DNA of 12,369 nucleotides from an uncultured Methanomassiliicoccales archaeon (GTDB lineage: Archaea; Thermoplasmatota; Thermoplasmata; SG8-5). The translations under genes and the position numbers were made by a program. The notes under the pieces are model-generated. The model saw only the letters and a list, made by a program, of their open reading frames with translations. It did no database searches and was not told the DNA's origin. The DNA lies in contig CALKWP010000189.1 in assembly GCA_938004075.1 (NCBI GenBank), positions 1 through 12,369 of the forward strand, written 5' to 3'. Positions 4,380-12,323 of the stretch are shown piece by piece (positions within the stretch are counted from its first letter, which is position 1; the number at the start of each line of letters is the position of its first letter).

Positions 4380-7010
4380 ATGGATGATTACGATGCCAAG
4401 AAGATAGAGGCGAAATGGCAGGAAAACTGGAGCCAGTGCAAGCTTTACAACTTTGACAAGGGTTCCGATAAGCCAGTCTTCAGCATTGACAATCCGCCAA
4501 GGTATGCCTCCGGCCCGCTTCATGTTGGCCATGCGACTCACTACACGCATATAGATTTCTCAGCCAGGTTCAGATGGCAGACCGGCCATAACGTGCTATT
4601 CCCGCTCTGCGTGGATGTCAACGGGATGCCCATCGAAGTCAACGTGGAGAAGAAGCACAACATACGGATGCGCGACACCCCCCGCCAGGATTTCATCGCG
4701 CTCTGCAAGGAATTCGCGGATGCAAACATCGACCGCATAAGCAAGCAATTCAGCCTGCTTGGCTGCTGCATGGACGCATCCCAGTTCTACCGAACGGATG
4801 CAGAGTACTATCGGCGGCTCACCCAGATAACTTTCATCCGGCTCTACAACAAAGGACTGATCTACAAGGGACTGGCGCCTGTCAACTGGTGCCCGAGATG
4901 CGGGACTGCGCTTGCCGATGCCGAAGTGGAATATGAAGACCGCGAGTCTGTTCTGAATTACATTCGGTTCGGGGTTGCTGGTCAGGACGAAGACGCGCTT
5001 GTTGCAACAACCCGGCCGGAGCTCATCTGCACATGCCAGATGGCGGCCGTGAGTCCGAAAGACGAGAAGCTTGCGCATCTAATCGGGAAGAAGCTCATCA
5101 CGCCAGTCTATGGCAAGGAAGTCGAGATAATTTCTGACGATAAAGTGGACCCTGAATTCGGGACTGGCCTTGTGATGATATGCAGCATCGGGGACAAGGA
5201 TGACCTTGAATGGATCTACAAGTACAAACTGCCTATCGAGAATGCCATGGACGGCCAGGGCATAATGAGCCAGATTGCAGGCAAATATAAGGGAATGGCA
5301 ATCAAGGATGCCAGGGCGGCCATAGTCGAGGATCTTAAATCATCGGAGCTTCTGGTCAAGCAGGAAAAGACCCCGCAGAATTTCGGCACCTGCTGGAGAT
5401 GCCACTCACCCATAGAGTTCCTTCAGATGCCGCAGTGGTTCCTCAAAACCCTCGATGCCAAGGGAGATATCCTCCGTGTCGCGGATGAGCTGAACTGGCA
5501 CCCGGAATTCATGAAGATCCGCCTCCAGGAATGGGTGCACTCCCTCAACAGGGACTGGGTAATATCCCGCCAACGCTACTTCGCCACGCCGATACCGATA
5601 TGGGAATGCAACTCCTGCGGCGACATAGTCCTGGCCAAAGAAGAGGATTGCTACGTTGACCCCACTGTGGATAAACCGCCGGTGCCGGAATGCCCGGAAT
5701 GCGGAGAGCGCCTCAGCGGCTGCCCGGACGTTTTCGACACATGGATGGACTCCAGCATATCCCCGCTCTACCTTTCGTTCTGGGAGCGCGACAACGACCT
5801 TTTCAAGAAGATATGGCCAACCAGTTTAAGGCCGCAGAGCCATGACATAATCCGGACATGGGCGTTCTACACCATACTCAGGAGCCATTACCTTGTCGGC
5901 ACGAAGCCCTGGAAAGATATCATGGTTGATGGGTTCATACTCGGGCCGGATGGCAGGCCCATGCACGCTTCAGATGGCAATGTCATAGACCCGCTGGAAT
6001 TGCTGGACCAGTACGGCGCCGATGCCTGGCGGTACTATTCGTCCACTGTCTCGCTGGGCGAGGACAGCGCAATCCGAATAAAGGAGGTCGTCCATGGCCA
6101 GAGGTTCTGCGCCAAGGTCTGGAACATCCATAGGTTCCTTTCAAAATTGATAAAAACGCCTGAAGCGGTTCCCGAGCCCGAATTGAGGACAGCGGACCGT
6201 TGGCTCCTCACGCAATACTCTAGATTGGTCAAAGAGGTCACGAAGGATTACAGCGAATACCATTTCGACAGGGTGGTGCGCAAGCAGGAGCAATTCATAT
6301 GGCATGTGTTTGCGGACCATTACATAGAGATGGTCAAGTACAGGATGGCCGGTGGCGACAGAGCACTGGCGTACACAGTTCACGAGGTCGGCCTCGGCAC
6401 GCTGAAGATGCTGGCGCCGATCATGCCGCATATCTGCGACGAGATTTACGAGCAAATTTACAAACAATATGATGGCGCGAAAAGCATAACTGTCTCGGAT
6501 TGGCCATCGCCTGTCATTGATAACCAGAGTGATTTGGAAAGCGGCGAGCTGCTGAAAGATGTCATCGCGGCCATCAGAAGCTGGAAATCCGAGAACGGAA
6601 TGGCCCTGAGCGCGGAACTAAGCGTGATTGAGATAATCGGCAAAAAAGCGGAATTCCTGATGGGCTCGGAGCCGGATATCGCGGGCACACTGAAAGCCAA
6701 GGACATCCTGCTGATGACGGAATCCGATGTCACCGAGAAGATAACCGGAATAAAGCCGGTCCATGCATTGCTTGGCCCGACATTCAAGCAGAACGCCAAG
6801 GAGATTGCCGCCAAGCTGATGGCTGTTGACCCGGAGCAAGTCGCCAGGGCGCTGGAATCCGGAGAGCTGGACGTTCAGCTGAACAATGGCGAGATGGTCA
6901 AGATAGATCGCAACATGGTGAGCATCATAAAATCGCCGATGATAGACGGAAAAGAAGTTAAATCGGTCAACGTAGGCGAGCTGCTGATATTGATTGGAAA
7001 AGGTGATTGA
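4380..7010 (+). CDS. valS: Valyl-tRNA synthetase, archaeal type
   Basis: Charges tRNA-Val and hydrolyses mischarged Thr-tRNA-Val (class Ia). In order over 876 residues: HIGH motif PLHVGH (46-51); zinc knuckle CPRC (about 171); CP1 editing domain with TTRPE and the archaeal-type GTGLVMICSIGDKDD; CWRC (about 338), CNSCG and CPECG zinc sites; WMDSSISPLY; the KMSKS region; an anticodon-binding helical domain; and a C-terminal extension with LGPTFK. The signature loop reads RPMHASDGN (526-534), so both lysines of KMSKS are absent. ATG 4380 follows GGTGA by four bases. The sequence closely precedes the next gene (0-base gap), so the two are probably co-translated. TTRPE argues against IleRS. Confidence 0.93.
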   Translation: MDDYDAKKIEAKWQENWSQCKLYNFDKGSDKPVFSIDNPPRYASGPLHVGHATHYTHIDFSARFRWQTGHNVLFPLCVDVNGMPIEVNVEKKHNIRMRDTPRQDFIALCKEFADANIDRISKQFSLLGCCMDASQFYRTDAEYYRRLTQITFIRLYNKGLIYKGLAPVNWCPRCGTALADAEVEYEDRESVLNYIRFGVAGQDEDALVATTRPELICTCQMAAVSPKDEKLAHLIGKKLITPVYGKEVEIISDDKVDPEFGTGLVMICSIGDKDDLEWIYKYKLPIENAMDGQGIMSQIAGKYKGMAIKDARAAIVEDLKSSELLVKQEKTPQNFGTCWRCHSPIEFLQMPQWFLKTLDAKGDILRVADELNWHPEFMKIRLQEWVHSLNRDWVISRQRYFATPIPIWECNSCGDIVLAKEEDCYVDPTVDKPPVPECPECGERLSGCPDVFDTWMDSSISPLYLSFWERDNDLFKKIWPTSLRPQSHDIIRTWAFYTILRSHYLVGTKPWKDIMVDGFILGPDGRPMHASDGNVIDPLELLDQYGADAWRYYSSTVSLGEDSAIRIKEVVHGQRFCAKVWNIHRFLSKLIKTPEAVPEPELRTADRWLLTQYSRLVKEVTKDYSEYHFDRVVRKQEQFIWHVFADHYIEMVKYRMAGGDRALAYTVHEVGLGTLKMLAPIMPHICDEIYEQIYKQYDGAKSITVSDWPSPVIDNQSDLESGELLKDVIAAIRSWKSENGMALSAELSVIEIIGKKAEFLMGSEPDIAGTLKAKDILLMTESDVTEKITGIKPVHALLGPTFKQNAKEIAAKLMAVDPEQVARALESGELDVQLNNGEMVKIDRNMVSIIKSPMIDGKEVKSVNVGELLILIGKGD

Positions 7011-7292
7011 ATGAGTTTGCAGGACAATGCGATAGCCACTTTGAAAGCCGTGCTGGACCCGCACACGGGACTGAGCGTCTGGGACATGGGATTGATACAC
7101 GATATGAAATTCGACGGAGGCATCATCAGCCTCACTTTCATACCCACCAGCCCATTCTGCCCCCTGGGGATACAACTTGCCATAAGCATAAAACAGGCCC
7201 TGGCCAAGGTTGACGGCATAACCAAGGTCAAGATCAAAATAGAAGGGCACATGAACGCGGTTGAGATCAACGAGATGCTGGCCAAAGATTAG
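7011..7292 (+). CDS. MIP18/DUF59 family Fe-S cluster assembly protein
   Basis: The 93 residues match the MIP18 (DUF59, PaaD/SufT-like) family, which helps deliver or assemble iron-sulfur clusters on target proteins. Visible family marks are an N-terminal helix with a DPHTG turn (family DPE-G), VWDMGLIHDM (family DLGLI), the strand LTFIPTSPFCPLG with the conserved cysteine, and a C-terminal strand ITKVKIKIEG. Length is typical. ATG 7011 directly follows the valS stop, and its ribosome site GGTGAT (7002-7007) lies inside the end of valS, so translation is coupled. The pairing with valS does not show which Fe-S protein it serves. Confidence 0.9.
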   Translation: MSLQDNAIATLKAVLDPHTGLSVWDMGLIHDMKFDGGIISLTFIPTSPFCPLGIQLAISIKQALAKVDGITKVKIKIEGHMNAVEINEMLAKD

Positions 7293-7300
7293 GCCAGCAT
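7275..7300 (+). terminator. Perfect 9-bp hairpin enclosing the DUF59 stop
   Basis: ATGCTGGCC (7275-7283) pairs with GGCCAGCAT (7292-7300). The loop and first stem base contain the TAG stop (7290-7292). T-rich sequence (ATTGTATTTTGTTTTG, about 7317-7332) follows, so this is the likely end of the valS operon. Confidence 0.65.
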
Positions 7301-7341
7301 TGGACGGATGGGTTCAATTGTATTTTGTTTTGATCAGCATG

Positions 7342-7365
7342 CCCTGCCTGTGAGGGCAGGGTTTT
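7342..7365 (+). terminator. GC hairpin followed by TTTT
   Basis: CCCTGCC (7342-7348) and GGCAGGG (7355-7361) form a 7-bp stem with a 6-base loop, then TTTT. It looks like a second, intrinsic-type terminator for the valS operon, but it also forms the left edge of the repeated unit described next, so it may belong to that element instead. Confidence 0.5.
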
Positions 7366-7516
7366 GAAGCATATCCATGCAAGTGCGCTTGTACCAAACT
7401 TATGGAGCATTAATTTCTCAAGAAACCCCGCCTGTCAAGGCGGGGAGTTGGCACGCAATATCACAGGGGGCTTTTCACACATAATTCGCGTTGCATCCTC
7501 CCAACAAAAGATAGAA
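7359..7516 (+). repeat. Non-coding repeat unit, copy A (possible structured RNA)
   Basis: Landmarks in order: GGGTTTTGAAG (7359-7369), ATGCA (7377-7381), a 43-base spacer, ACCCCGCC, a tight hairpin CCCCGCC/GGCGGGG (7426-7432/7439-7445, loop TGTCAA), ACAGG (7463-7467), TTCGCGTTGCAT (7485-7496), then AACAAAAGATAGAA. The same landmarks recur in the same order in copy B at 7672-7880. No ORF is shared between the copies, and the hairpin is kept while its loop changes, which suggests an RNA or a mobile palindromic element rather than a gene. The ends are approximate. Confidence 0.5.
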
Positions 7517-7596
7517 CGAATAGCTTTCTGTGCAAGATCTTCCAAAATGGGGGGCCACTGTTAACGTTGGGTAGGGCCCCATACCCGGGGCTCAGC

Positions 7597-7618
7597 GCCG
7601 AATTGGGTGCAATTCGGC
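7597..7618. repeat. 8-bp hairpin between the two repeat units
   Basis: GCCGAATT (7597-7604) and AATTCGGC (7611-7618) pair perfectly around GGGTGC. It may terminate a transcript from copy A or lead into copy B; only TTGCTTGGGTTG follows, which is not a strong T-run. Confidence 0.5.
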
Positions 7619-7671
7619 TTGCTTGGGTTGATGTTTGGAAATTGTTAGCTAGCTACAACCCTCGTACACCC

Positions 7672-7880
7672 GGGGTTTGAAGAGATTTATGCACGCTATC
7701 CATCACCAGGCCTGGTTCACATCTAACCAGGCCCACAACCCCGCCCTAATACATCGCTGCGATAATATCAGGCGGGGCATGATAGGGGTGATCGGTGCCA
7801 GGGCCATGGACCGGGGAAGATATAATACAGGAGCGTTTCTCATATCCTTCGCGTTGCATTTTGCAAACAGAATATAGAAA
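7672..7880 (+). repeat. Non-coding repeat unit, copy B (possible structured RNA)
   Basis: GGGGTTTGAAG (7672-7682), ATGCA (7689-7693), a 44-base spacer holding a GGCCTGG/CCAGGCC hairpin (7709-7733), ACCCCGCC, a CCCCGCC/GGCGGGG stem (7739-7745/7771-7777), ACAGG (7827-7831), TTCGCGTTGCAT (7848-7859), then CAAACAGAATATAGAA. The landmark spacing matches copy A apart from a 25-base hairpin loop (6 in A; it holds a smaller ATCG-CTG-CGAT stem) and about 32 extra bases before ACAGG. It is a diverged second copy. Confidence 0.5.
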
Positions 7881-7907
7881 TTAATCAATCAAAACGTGTT
7901 TAGAGGA

Positions 7908-7925
7908 CCAGGCATTGCTGCCTGG
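7908..7925. terminator. 7-bp hairpin closing the non-coding region
   Basis: CCAGGCA (7908-7914) and TGCCTGG (7919-7925) pair around TTGC, followed by CCCGTTGTTT. It may end a transcript running from copy B; the T-run is weak. Confidence 0.4.
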
Positions 7926-8206
7926 CCCGTTGTTTATGGTTTGGGAACACCTGGCTTCTTGAAAGTCAGCGGGGCAGATATGTCCCGCAGGCAGTCCCGG
8001 TCCCGGGGCCGCCCGCTCTTGGGTCGCATGCGCATTGTTTGCATTTGAACGGCATGCGAGCGTTCTTGTTGTTGGCAGCCATGCCTTGTGTGATATTCAT
8101 CACCGGGTTTTGGCATGGCCGTATATCGAGAGAGGCGGAAAGCCAGCGTGTCCGGGTTCTTGACGTCCGGGCGATTGCGTTTGTCTGGCCTTTCCTCTTT
8201 CGATTG
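7926..8206. other. Stretch without a convincing gene
   Basis: Short open frames exist on both strands, but none has a ribosome site, a recognisable family or a plausible composition. A 44-residue minus-strand frame (7966-8100) with several cysteines is discussed under rejected items. The region may be decayed sequence. Confidence 0.5.
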
Positions 8207-8240
8207 ACTGCGGGCCAAGGGCATTGGCCTTGACCGCAGT
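8207..8240 (-). terminator. Strong hairpin directly after the small-protein operon
   Basis: ACTGCGG (8207-8213) pairs with CCGCAGT (8234-8240), and CAAGG (8216-8220) with CCTTG (8228-8232), about 12 bp with a small internal loop. It abuts the TAA of the minus-strand gene ending at 8241, so it probably forms the 3' end of that transcript. No T-run follows on the minus strand. Confidence 0.6.
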
Positions 8241-8396
8241 TTACAGATTCAGCGGGGCGCTCCAGAGGACTTCGTTCCTGTCCGAGAGTTCGCAGAAGTT
8301 GTGCATCTGCTCCTCGTGCATTTTCTCGAAATCCGCTCCGGACTCCTTTGCTGGATCGAACTTGGGCTTGTTCAGGAAGAGTTTGAGGTTAAACAT
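8241..8396 (-). CDS. Small protein of unknown function (second gene of operon)
   Basis: This encodes 51 residues starting MFNLKLFLNKPKFDPA and ending LWSAPLNL. It was found by reading the minus strand. The start overlaps the last eight bases of the preceding gene, with GAGAGG four bases before the ATG as a ribosome site, so translation is coupled. The first ten residues are amphipathic; the middle is rich in E, H and M (FEKMHEEQMHNF), probably helical and cytoplasmic. There is no signal peptide or membrane segment. I do not recognise a family. A strong hairpin immediately after its stop supports it as the true end of an operon. Confidence 0.55.
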   Translation of the reverse strand: MFNLKLFLNKPKFDPAKESGADFEKMHEEQMHNFCELSDRNEVLWSAPLNL

Positions 8397-8670
8397 ATGC
8401 CCTCTCACACTCCTCAACGTAGCTCAAGATGTCGTACTCCGAGTCAGCATAGATGTTGTCTGCGCTTCCCATGTGTGTTGCGTTTGCCATGCTGTCCATC
8501 TCGTGTATCAGTTCCACCATTTCGGATATGTCCTCGCCGCGGTTGTACATCTCGAAGGCAAGGTCCCTGAGATCCTGTATCGTGTGATACTTCATCCAAT
8601 CGGTCATCTCGCTGTCCATACCCCTAAGGGTTCTCCAATCTCTGTTCTTCAGTTTTATGTATTCCACCAT
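8389..8670 (-). CDS. Small acidic protein of unknown function (first gene of operon)
   Basis: This encodes 93 residues from MVEYIKLKNRDWRTLRG to VEECERAYV. After a basic start it is mostly acidic and helical (MTDWMKYHTIQDLRDLAFEM, then DISEMVELIHEMDSMANA), with no membrane segment, zinc site or recognised motif. The start at 8670 is preferred because AAAGGG lies seven bases before it. The in-frame ATG at 8700 (103 residues) lacks a ribosome site, and its extra codons would include a copy of the regulatory motif (GTCAGA). It is transcribed divergently from the TPR gene, from a TATA box at 8745-8752. Small size, coupling to a second small ORF and palindromic operators suggest a regulator or accessory partner, possibly of the TPR protein, but that is inference. 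Confidence 0.65.
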   Translation of the reverse strand: MVEYIKLKNRDWRTLRGMDSEMTDWMKYHTIQDLRDLAFEMYNRGEDISEMVELIHEMDSMANATHMGSADNIYADSEYDILSYVEECERAYV

Positions 8671-8683
8671 AGTGCATCCCTTT

Positions 8684-8719
8684 CTGACGTTTTTATTCAT
8701 TTCGTCTGACGTTTGTCAG
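8684..8719. promoter_or_regulatory. Operator-like repeats next to the small-protein operon
   Basis: TCTGACGTTT occurs twice (from 8683 and from 8705), and the second copy forms a palindrome CTGAC-GTTT-GTCAG (8706-8719). On the minus strand this lies just after the predicted transcription start (about 8722), a position where a bound protein would block transcription. CAGACGAAA (minus strand, 8700-8708) also occurs beside the TPR gene. Confidence 0.5.
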
Positions 8720-8744
8720 CCGCAAAACCTATATCTCTTCGGGA

Positions 8745-8752
8745 GTATATAA
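8745..8752 (-). promoter_or_regulatory. TATA box of the small-protein operon
   Basis: The minus strand reads TTATATAC, a near-ideal archaeal TATA box. The expected start is near 8722, giving a leader of about 50 bases to the ATG at 8670. Confidence 0.6.
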
Positions 8753-8842
8753 TACTTTCGGATGATGCAAAAATTACATAGCCAGGATACTAAATATTCG
8801 GTAAATATATGCCAAAAACAAAGAAAAATATACAGAATTTCA

Positions 8843-8854
8843 CTGTCAGACAAT
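8843..8854. promoter_or_regulatory. Operator-like half, inverted partner of 8932-8943
   Basis: CTGTCAGACAAT is the exact reverse complement of ATTGTCTGACAG at 8932-8943. The two lie 77 bases apart in the divergent intergenic region, a spacing that would allow co-operative binding or looping. Confidence 0.5.
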
Positions 8855-8914
8855 TTGTATGCCGAGACATGACAGAAATGAGCAAAGACTTTAATTAGAT
8901 ACATACATTACTGA

Positions 8915-8920
8915 TTATAT
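8915..8920 (+). promoter_or_regulatory. Probable TATA box of the TPR gene
   Basis: TTATAT in GATTATATCTG predicts a start near 8942-8946, giving a leader of about 25 bases with GGAGGTGG. TTTAATTAG at 8890-8898 is an alternative. Confidence 0.4.
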
Positions 8921-8931
8921 CTGATTTCACG

Positions 8932-8949
8932 ATTGTCTGACAGACGAAA
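8932..8949. promoter_or_regulatory. Palindromic operator over the TPR gene start site
   Basis: GTCTGACAGAC (8935-8945) is a perfect palindrome, part of ATTGTCTGACAG whose inverse lies at 8843-8854. CAGACGAAA (8941-8949) matches the motif before the divergent operon. It sits between the probable TATA box and the ribosome site, a classic repressor position. Confidence 0.55.
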
Positions 8950-8969
8950 GAGAGATTGGAGGTGGCAGC

Positions 8970-11900
8970 ATGGGATTTCTTGATTCGATGAGCAAGGAGA
9001 AGAGGTTGTACAACAAGGCTGGCAAGCTAGTGGAGAAGGGCAAAGCAGCATCAGCGAAAGGCCAGTCCACCGAGGCGCTGGATTCATATCAGAAAACTAT
9101 GCAACTATTGGACCAGAACAAAAACATTGTTGCCCTGGCCAAAAATGAATTCTCCATGATTTACGATTCGCTGGGCAACGGATTCATCGGAGTTGGCCAG
9201 AATGCCGAGGGCTCCAGATGCATCGAGTACTCATTACAGCTGAACCCAGGCAATGTCAAGGCCATCGTGCACAAGGGGATATTCCTTTTCAGAAACGGGA
9301 ATTCAACCCAGGCGATAGAACAATATGACAGGGCGCTGTCTATCGAGCCTCGCAACAAAGCGGCACTGGCCAACAAGGCTTATGCACTTGAGGGGCTGGG
9401 CAGGGTCGCGGATGCTGTCGCATCGTACAACAAGATTCTGGAAACGGAAGAACTGGCCATTGAATTTTACGACAAGATAATTGCTCTGACGCCAAGGGAA
9501 CCGAAGATTCATAACAGGAAAGGCATCGCACTGAACAAGCTGGCCAGATATGTCGAGGCTGGAACTTCGTTCGCTGATGCGTTGGCGCTTGATCCAAATT
9601 TTGTGGATGCATGGGTGAACAAGGGGCTGGCCATGGCGTTGGCGGAAAGGCATGAAGATGCAATAGATGCATTCGGGAAAGCTCTTGCCCTCAGAAGGGA
9701 CGACCCGTTCATCTGGGAGCAGAGAGGCCATTCGTATTACAGGATTAAGAAGTACAGGGAATCCGCGAACAGCTACACAGAATCCCTCAGGCTGAAATCG
9801 GACAATGTGAAGCTCTGGATAATGAAAGGCATGAGCCTTCACATGGCAGAGGATTTCGAGGCTGCATGCGGCAGCTATGACATGGCATTGACAATCGAGG
9901 CGGAGAACATGGCCGCCCTGGTGAACAAGCGCCAGAGCCTGAAGAAGCTTGGAAGGCACAAGGAAATCGTGGAAGCGGCAGACCGGGTGCTGGCCATCAA
10001 CCCGGCAGATAGGAACGCTCTCCTCGACAAGGGCAAATCCCAGACTGCCCTGGGAGAACACGAGCGCTCGCTTGTCACGTTCGACATGGCGCTCAACCTG
10101 AATCAGAAGGACCTCGAGATTCTTGTGGTGAAGAAGGATGTGCTCAAGCTTCTGGAAAGGCATGACGCTGTCGACGCGGTGTGCGACAGGATACTTCACA
10201 TTGACCATCACAACAAGGACGCGCTCTTCGACAAAGGGTCTGCTTTATTCGCGCTTCAGGCATTCGATAAAGCGCTTCACCCGCTTGACAAACTGCTTTC
10301 CATTGACCCTGTGAATCTGGGGGCATTGAACAGGAAAAAGGAATGCATGAAAGCTTTGGCCAGACACCATGAGATTGTGAAGACTGCGGACGCGCTTCTG
10401 GCGCTGGTGCCTGGAGACGGCCCGGCTCTGATGGACAGGGCGGTCGCGCTGTTCAACCTGTCAAAATATGAAGACACTCTCGCAACAATTCATAACTACA
10501 TCCAGCTTTTCGGCAAGGACCCGGCGGCATGGTCGCTGAAGGGACATGCCCAGGCATTGCTGAACATGCATGTCGAGGCGATTGACAGCTTCGACAAGGC
10601 CATCGTTTTGAAGCCAGGGGACAAGTCATTGCATGACATGAAAGGCCGCTCTCTCTCGAGGATCGGCAAGTACCAGGAGGCAATCGCCCAGTTTGATATC
10701 GCCCTCAAGATCGACCCCGACGACCCGGAACTCTGGTTCAGCAAGGGGCTTGCACATGAGAGCGCCAAATCCCACGAGGAGGCTGTTTCCAGCTTCGATA
10801 GAGCCCTGCGGCTCAAGCCGGAAGACAAAAATATCTGGTACAGTAAAGGACTTTCCCTCACCTGGCTGGAGCATCATGATGAGGCAATCGGCGCTTTTGA
10901 CATGGCCATCAAATACGGCCCCAGCGACAGGTTCCCTTATCTGAAAAAGGCAGAGATTCTTCTCAAGATTGGACGATATCCGGAAGCCGTGGATACAACG
11001 AACAGGCTGCTGGCCATGAATCACATGGACCTTGACGCGCTCGTGCTGAAGAAGAGTGCGATGAAGAGCCTGGGAGACAACAACGGAATCATCGAGGTTT
11101 CGGACAAGATTACCAAGCTGGATCCGAAGAATGTTGAGGCACACTTTGACAGGGCCATTGCCGAACAGAGGATTGGCCAGCATGCCCAAGCTGTGAAATC
11201 CCTGGACAGGGCGCTGCAGCATCAGCCGGGCAGCATCGAATTGATGGACGCGAAGAAAGATTCGCTGGTGGCGCTCGGGGACCTGGAAGGCATCATCAAC
11301 ATTGCCGACCAGATAATCAAAATCGACCCTGCCAACTCAAAAGCATGGCACGACCGCTCCAAGGCGCTCGGCTCCCTCGACAGGTTCGATGAAGCACTGG
11401 CTGCCGCCGATACCGGGCTCAAGGCCAACTCCAACATGCCGGATTTATGGATGATCAGAGCGGAGATTCTCATGAAATTGAATCGCGGCGTTGAGGCGAT
11501 TGAATCCTTCGACAGGGCATTGCAGCTCAAGCCCGGCGATCCGAATACATATTACCGAAAGGGAAAGGCGTACTACGCCATGGAGAAATATGATGAAGCG
11601 GCGAGGTCTTTCTCCGAGGGGCTGTTGAATTCGCCGGACGACGTTAGATTGCTCAATGCCAGGGCCATGTCATACGTCCATCAAGGCAAGCATGACCAGG
11701 CGATTCCGGATTTCGACAGGGCAATTGCACTGGAGCCGGACAACCTGCGCACGCTCACCAACATGGGACTTCTGAAGCTGGGCATGAAGAAGTACGATGA
11801 TGCGCTCAAGCACCTTAATCGAGCGCTTCAATTGCAGCCCGGCGACAGGGAAGTCCTTGTTGCCAAGGCAAAAGTCTACGAGGCAATGGAGAACCTTGAT

Positions 11901-12323
11901 GAGGCAAAGTACTGGTATCAAAAGGCGCTCGAGCATGGCGAGGACCAGGAAACATTGACCAGCATGGCATTGATTCAATCCAGGATTGGAAATTATCAAT
12001 CAACGGTCGATATGCTGGAAAAAGTTGTTGCCAGCAGCCCGGATTCCAAAGATGCATGGTACAACCTGGGGATGGCCAGGGAGAAACTCAAGCAGTATGA
12101 CGAAGCTTTGAAATGCTATGACCATGCGATAGGCCTGGATGCGAATGACAAGATTTCCTGGAACAGCAAGGGCCTGGTCCTTCTGGAGACAGGTAAGCTG
12201 GACAATGCGATAAGGGCATTCGAACGAGCACTGGAGCTTGACCCCGAGTTCGGCGCGGCCCAGGACGGACTGCGGATATCCAGAGAGAGAATCGCAGCTC
12301 AGGAGATAGAGAAATTCGCCAGG
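8970..12323 (+). CDS. Giant TPR-repeat protein, 3' end missing
   Basis: An open frame of 1118 genuine codons with no stop before the contig ends. ATG 8970 follows GGAGGTGG (8958-8965). After an N-terminal helix (MGFLDSMSKEKRLYNKAGKL) the protein is almost entirely tetratricopeptide repeats of about 34 residues, of the form W..KG.AL..L..Y.EAI.SFD.AL.L.PD. I estimate about thirty. No signal peptide, membrane segment or catalytic domain is visible, so it is probably a cytoplasmic scaffold that binds partner proteins. Some stretches show a higher-order period of about 68 residues, in which a normal repeat alternates with a variant starting KK..LK.LG.H.EIV..AD.IL.IDP (near residues 318, 387, 453, 691 and 758). 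The last 15 residues of the raw frame (RSEEHTSELQS...) are adapter and are not biological. Partner and pathway are unknown. Confidence 0.93.

Noticed and set aside
6618..7250. 210-residue minus-strand frame over valS and the DUF59 gene
   Set aside because: It crosses two well-identified plus-strand genes and has no recognisable features.
7300..7930. CRISPR array or box C/D RNA cluster
   Set aside because: The repeats are two long diverged units, not short identical repeats with uniform spacers, and no paired C (RTGATGA) and D (CTGA) boxes are seen.
7966..8100. 44-residue minus-strand frame with CKQCAC and a further cysteine, zinc-ribbon-like
   Set aside because: The cysteine spacing (C-x2-C-x-C) is not a standard zinc ribbon, there is no ribosome site, and it overlaps another open frame of equal quality; it may be decayed coding sequence.
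7934..8224. 96-residue minus-strand frame, basic and proline-rich
   Set aside because: Low-complexity composition, it starts inside the terminator hairpin of the operon, and shows no family features.
9303..10211. 302-residue open frame antisense to the TPR gene
   Set aside because: It mirrors the codon bias and repeats of the TPR gene, has no ribosome site and shows no family features; a shadow frame.
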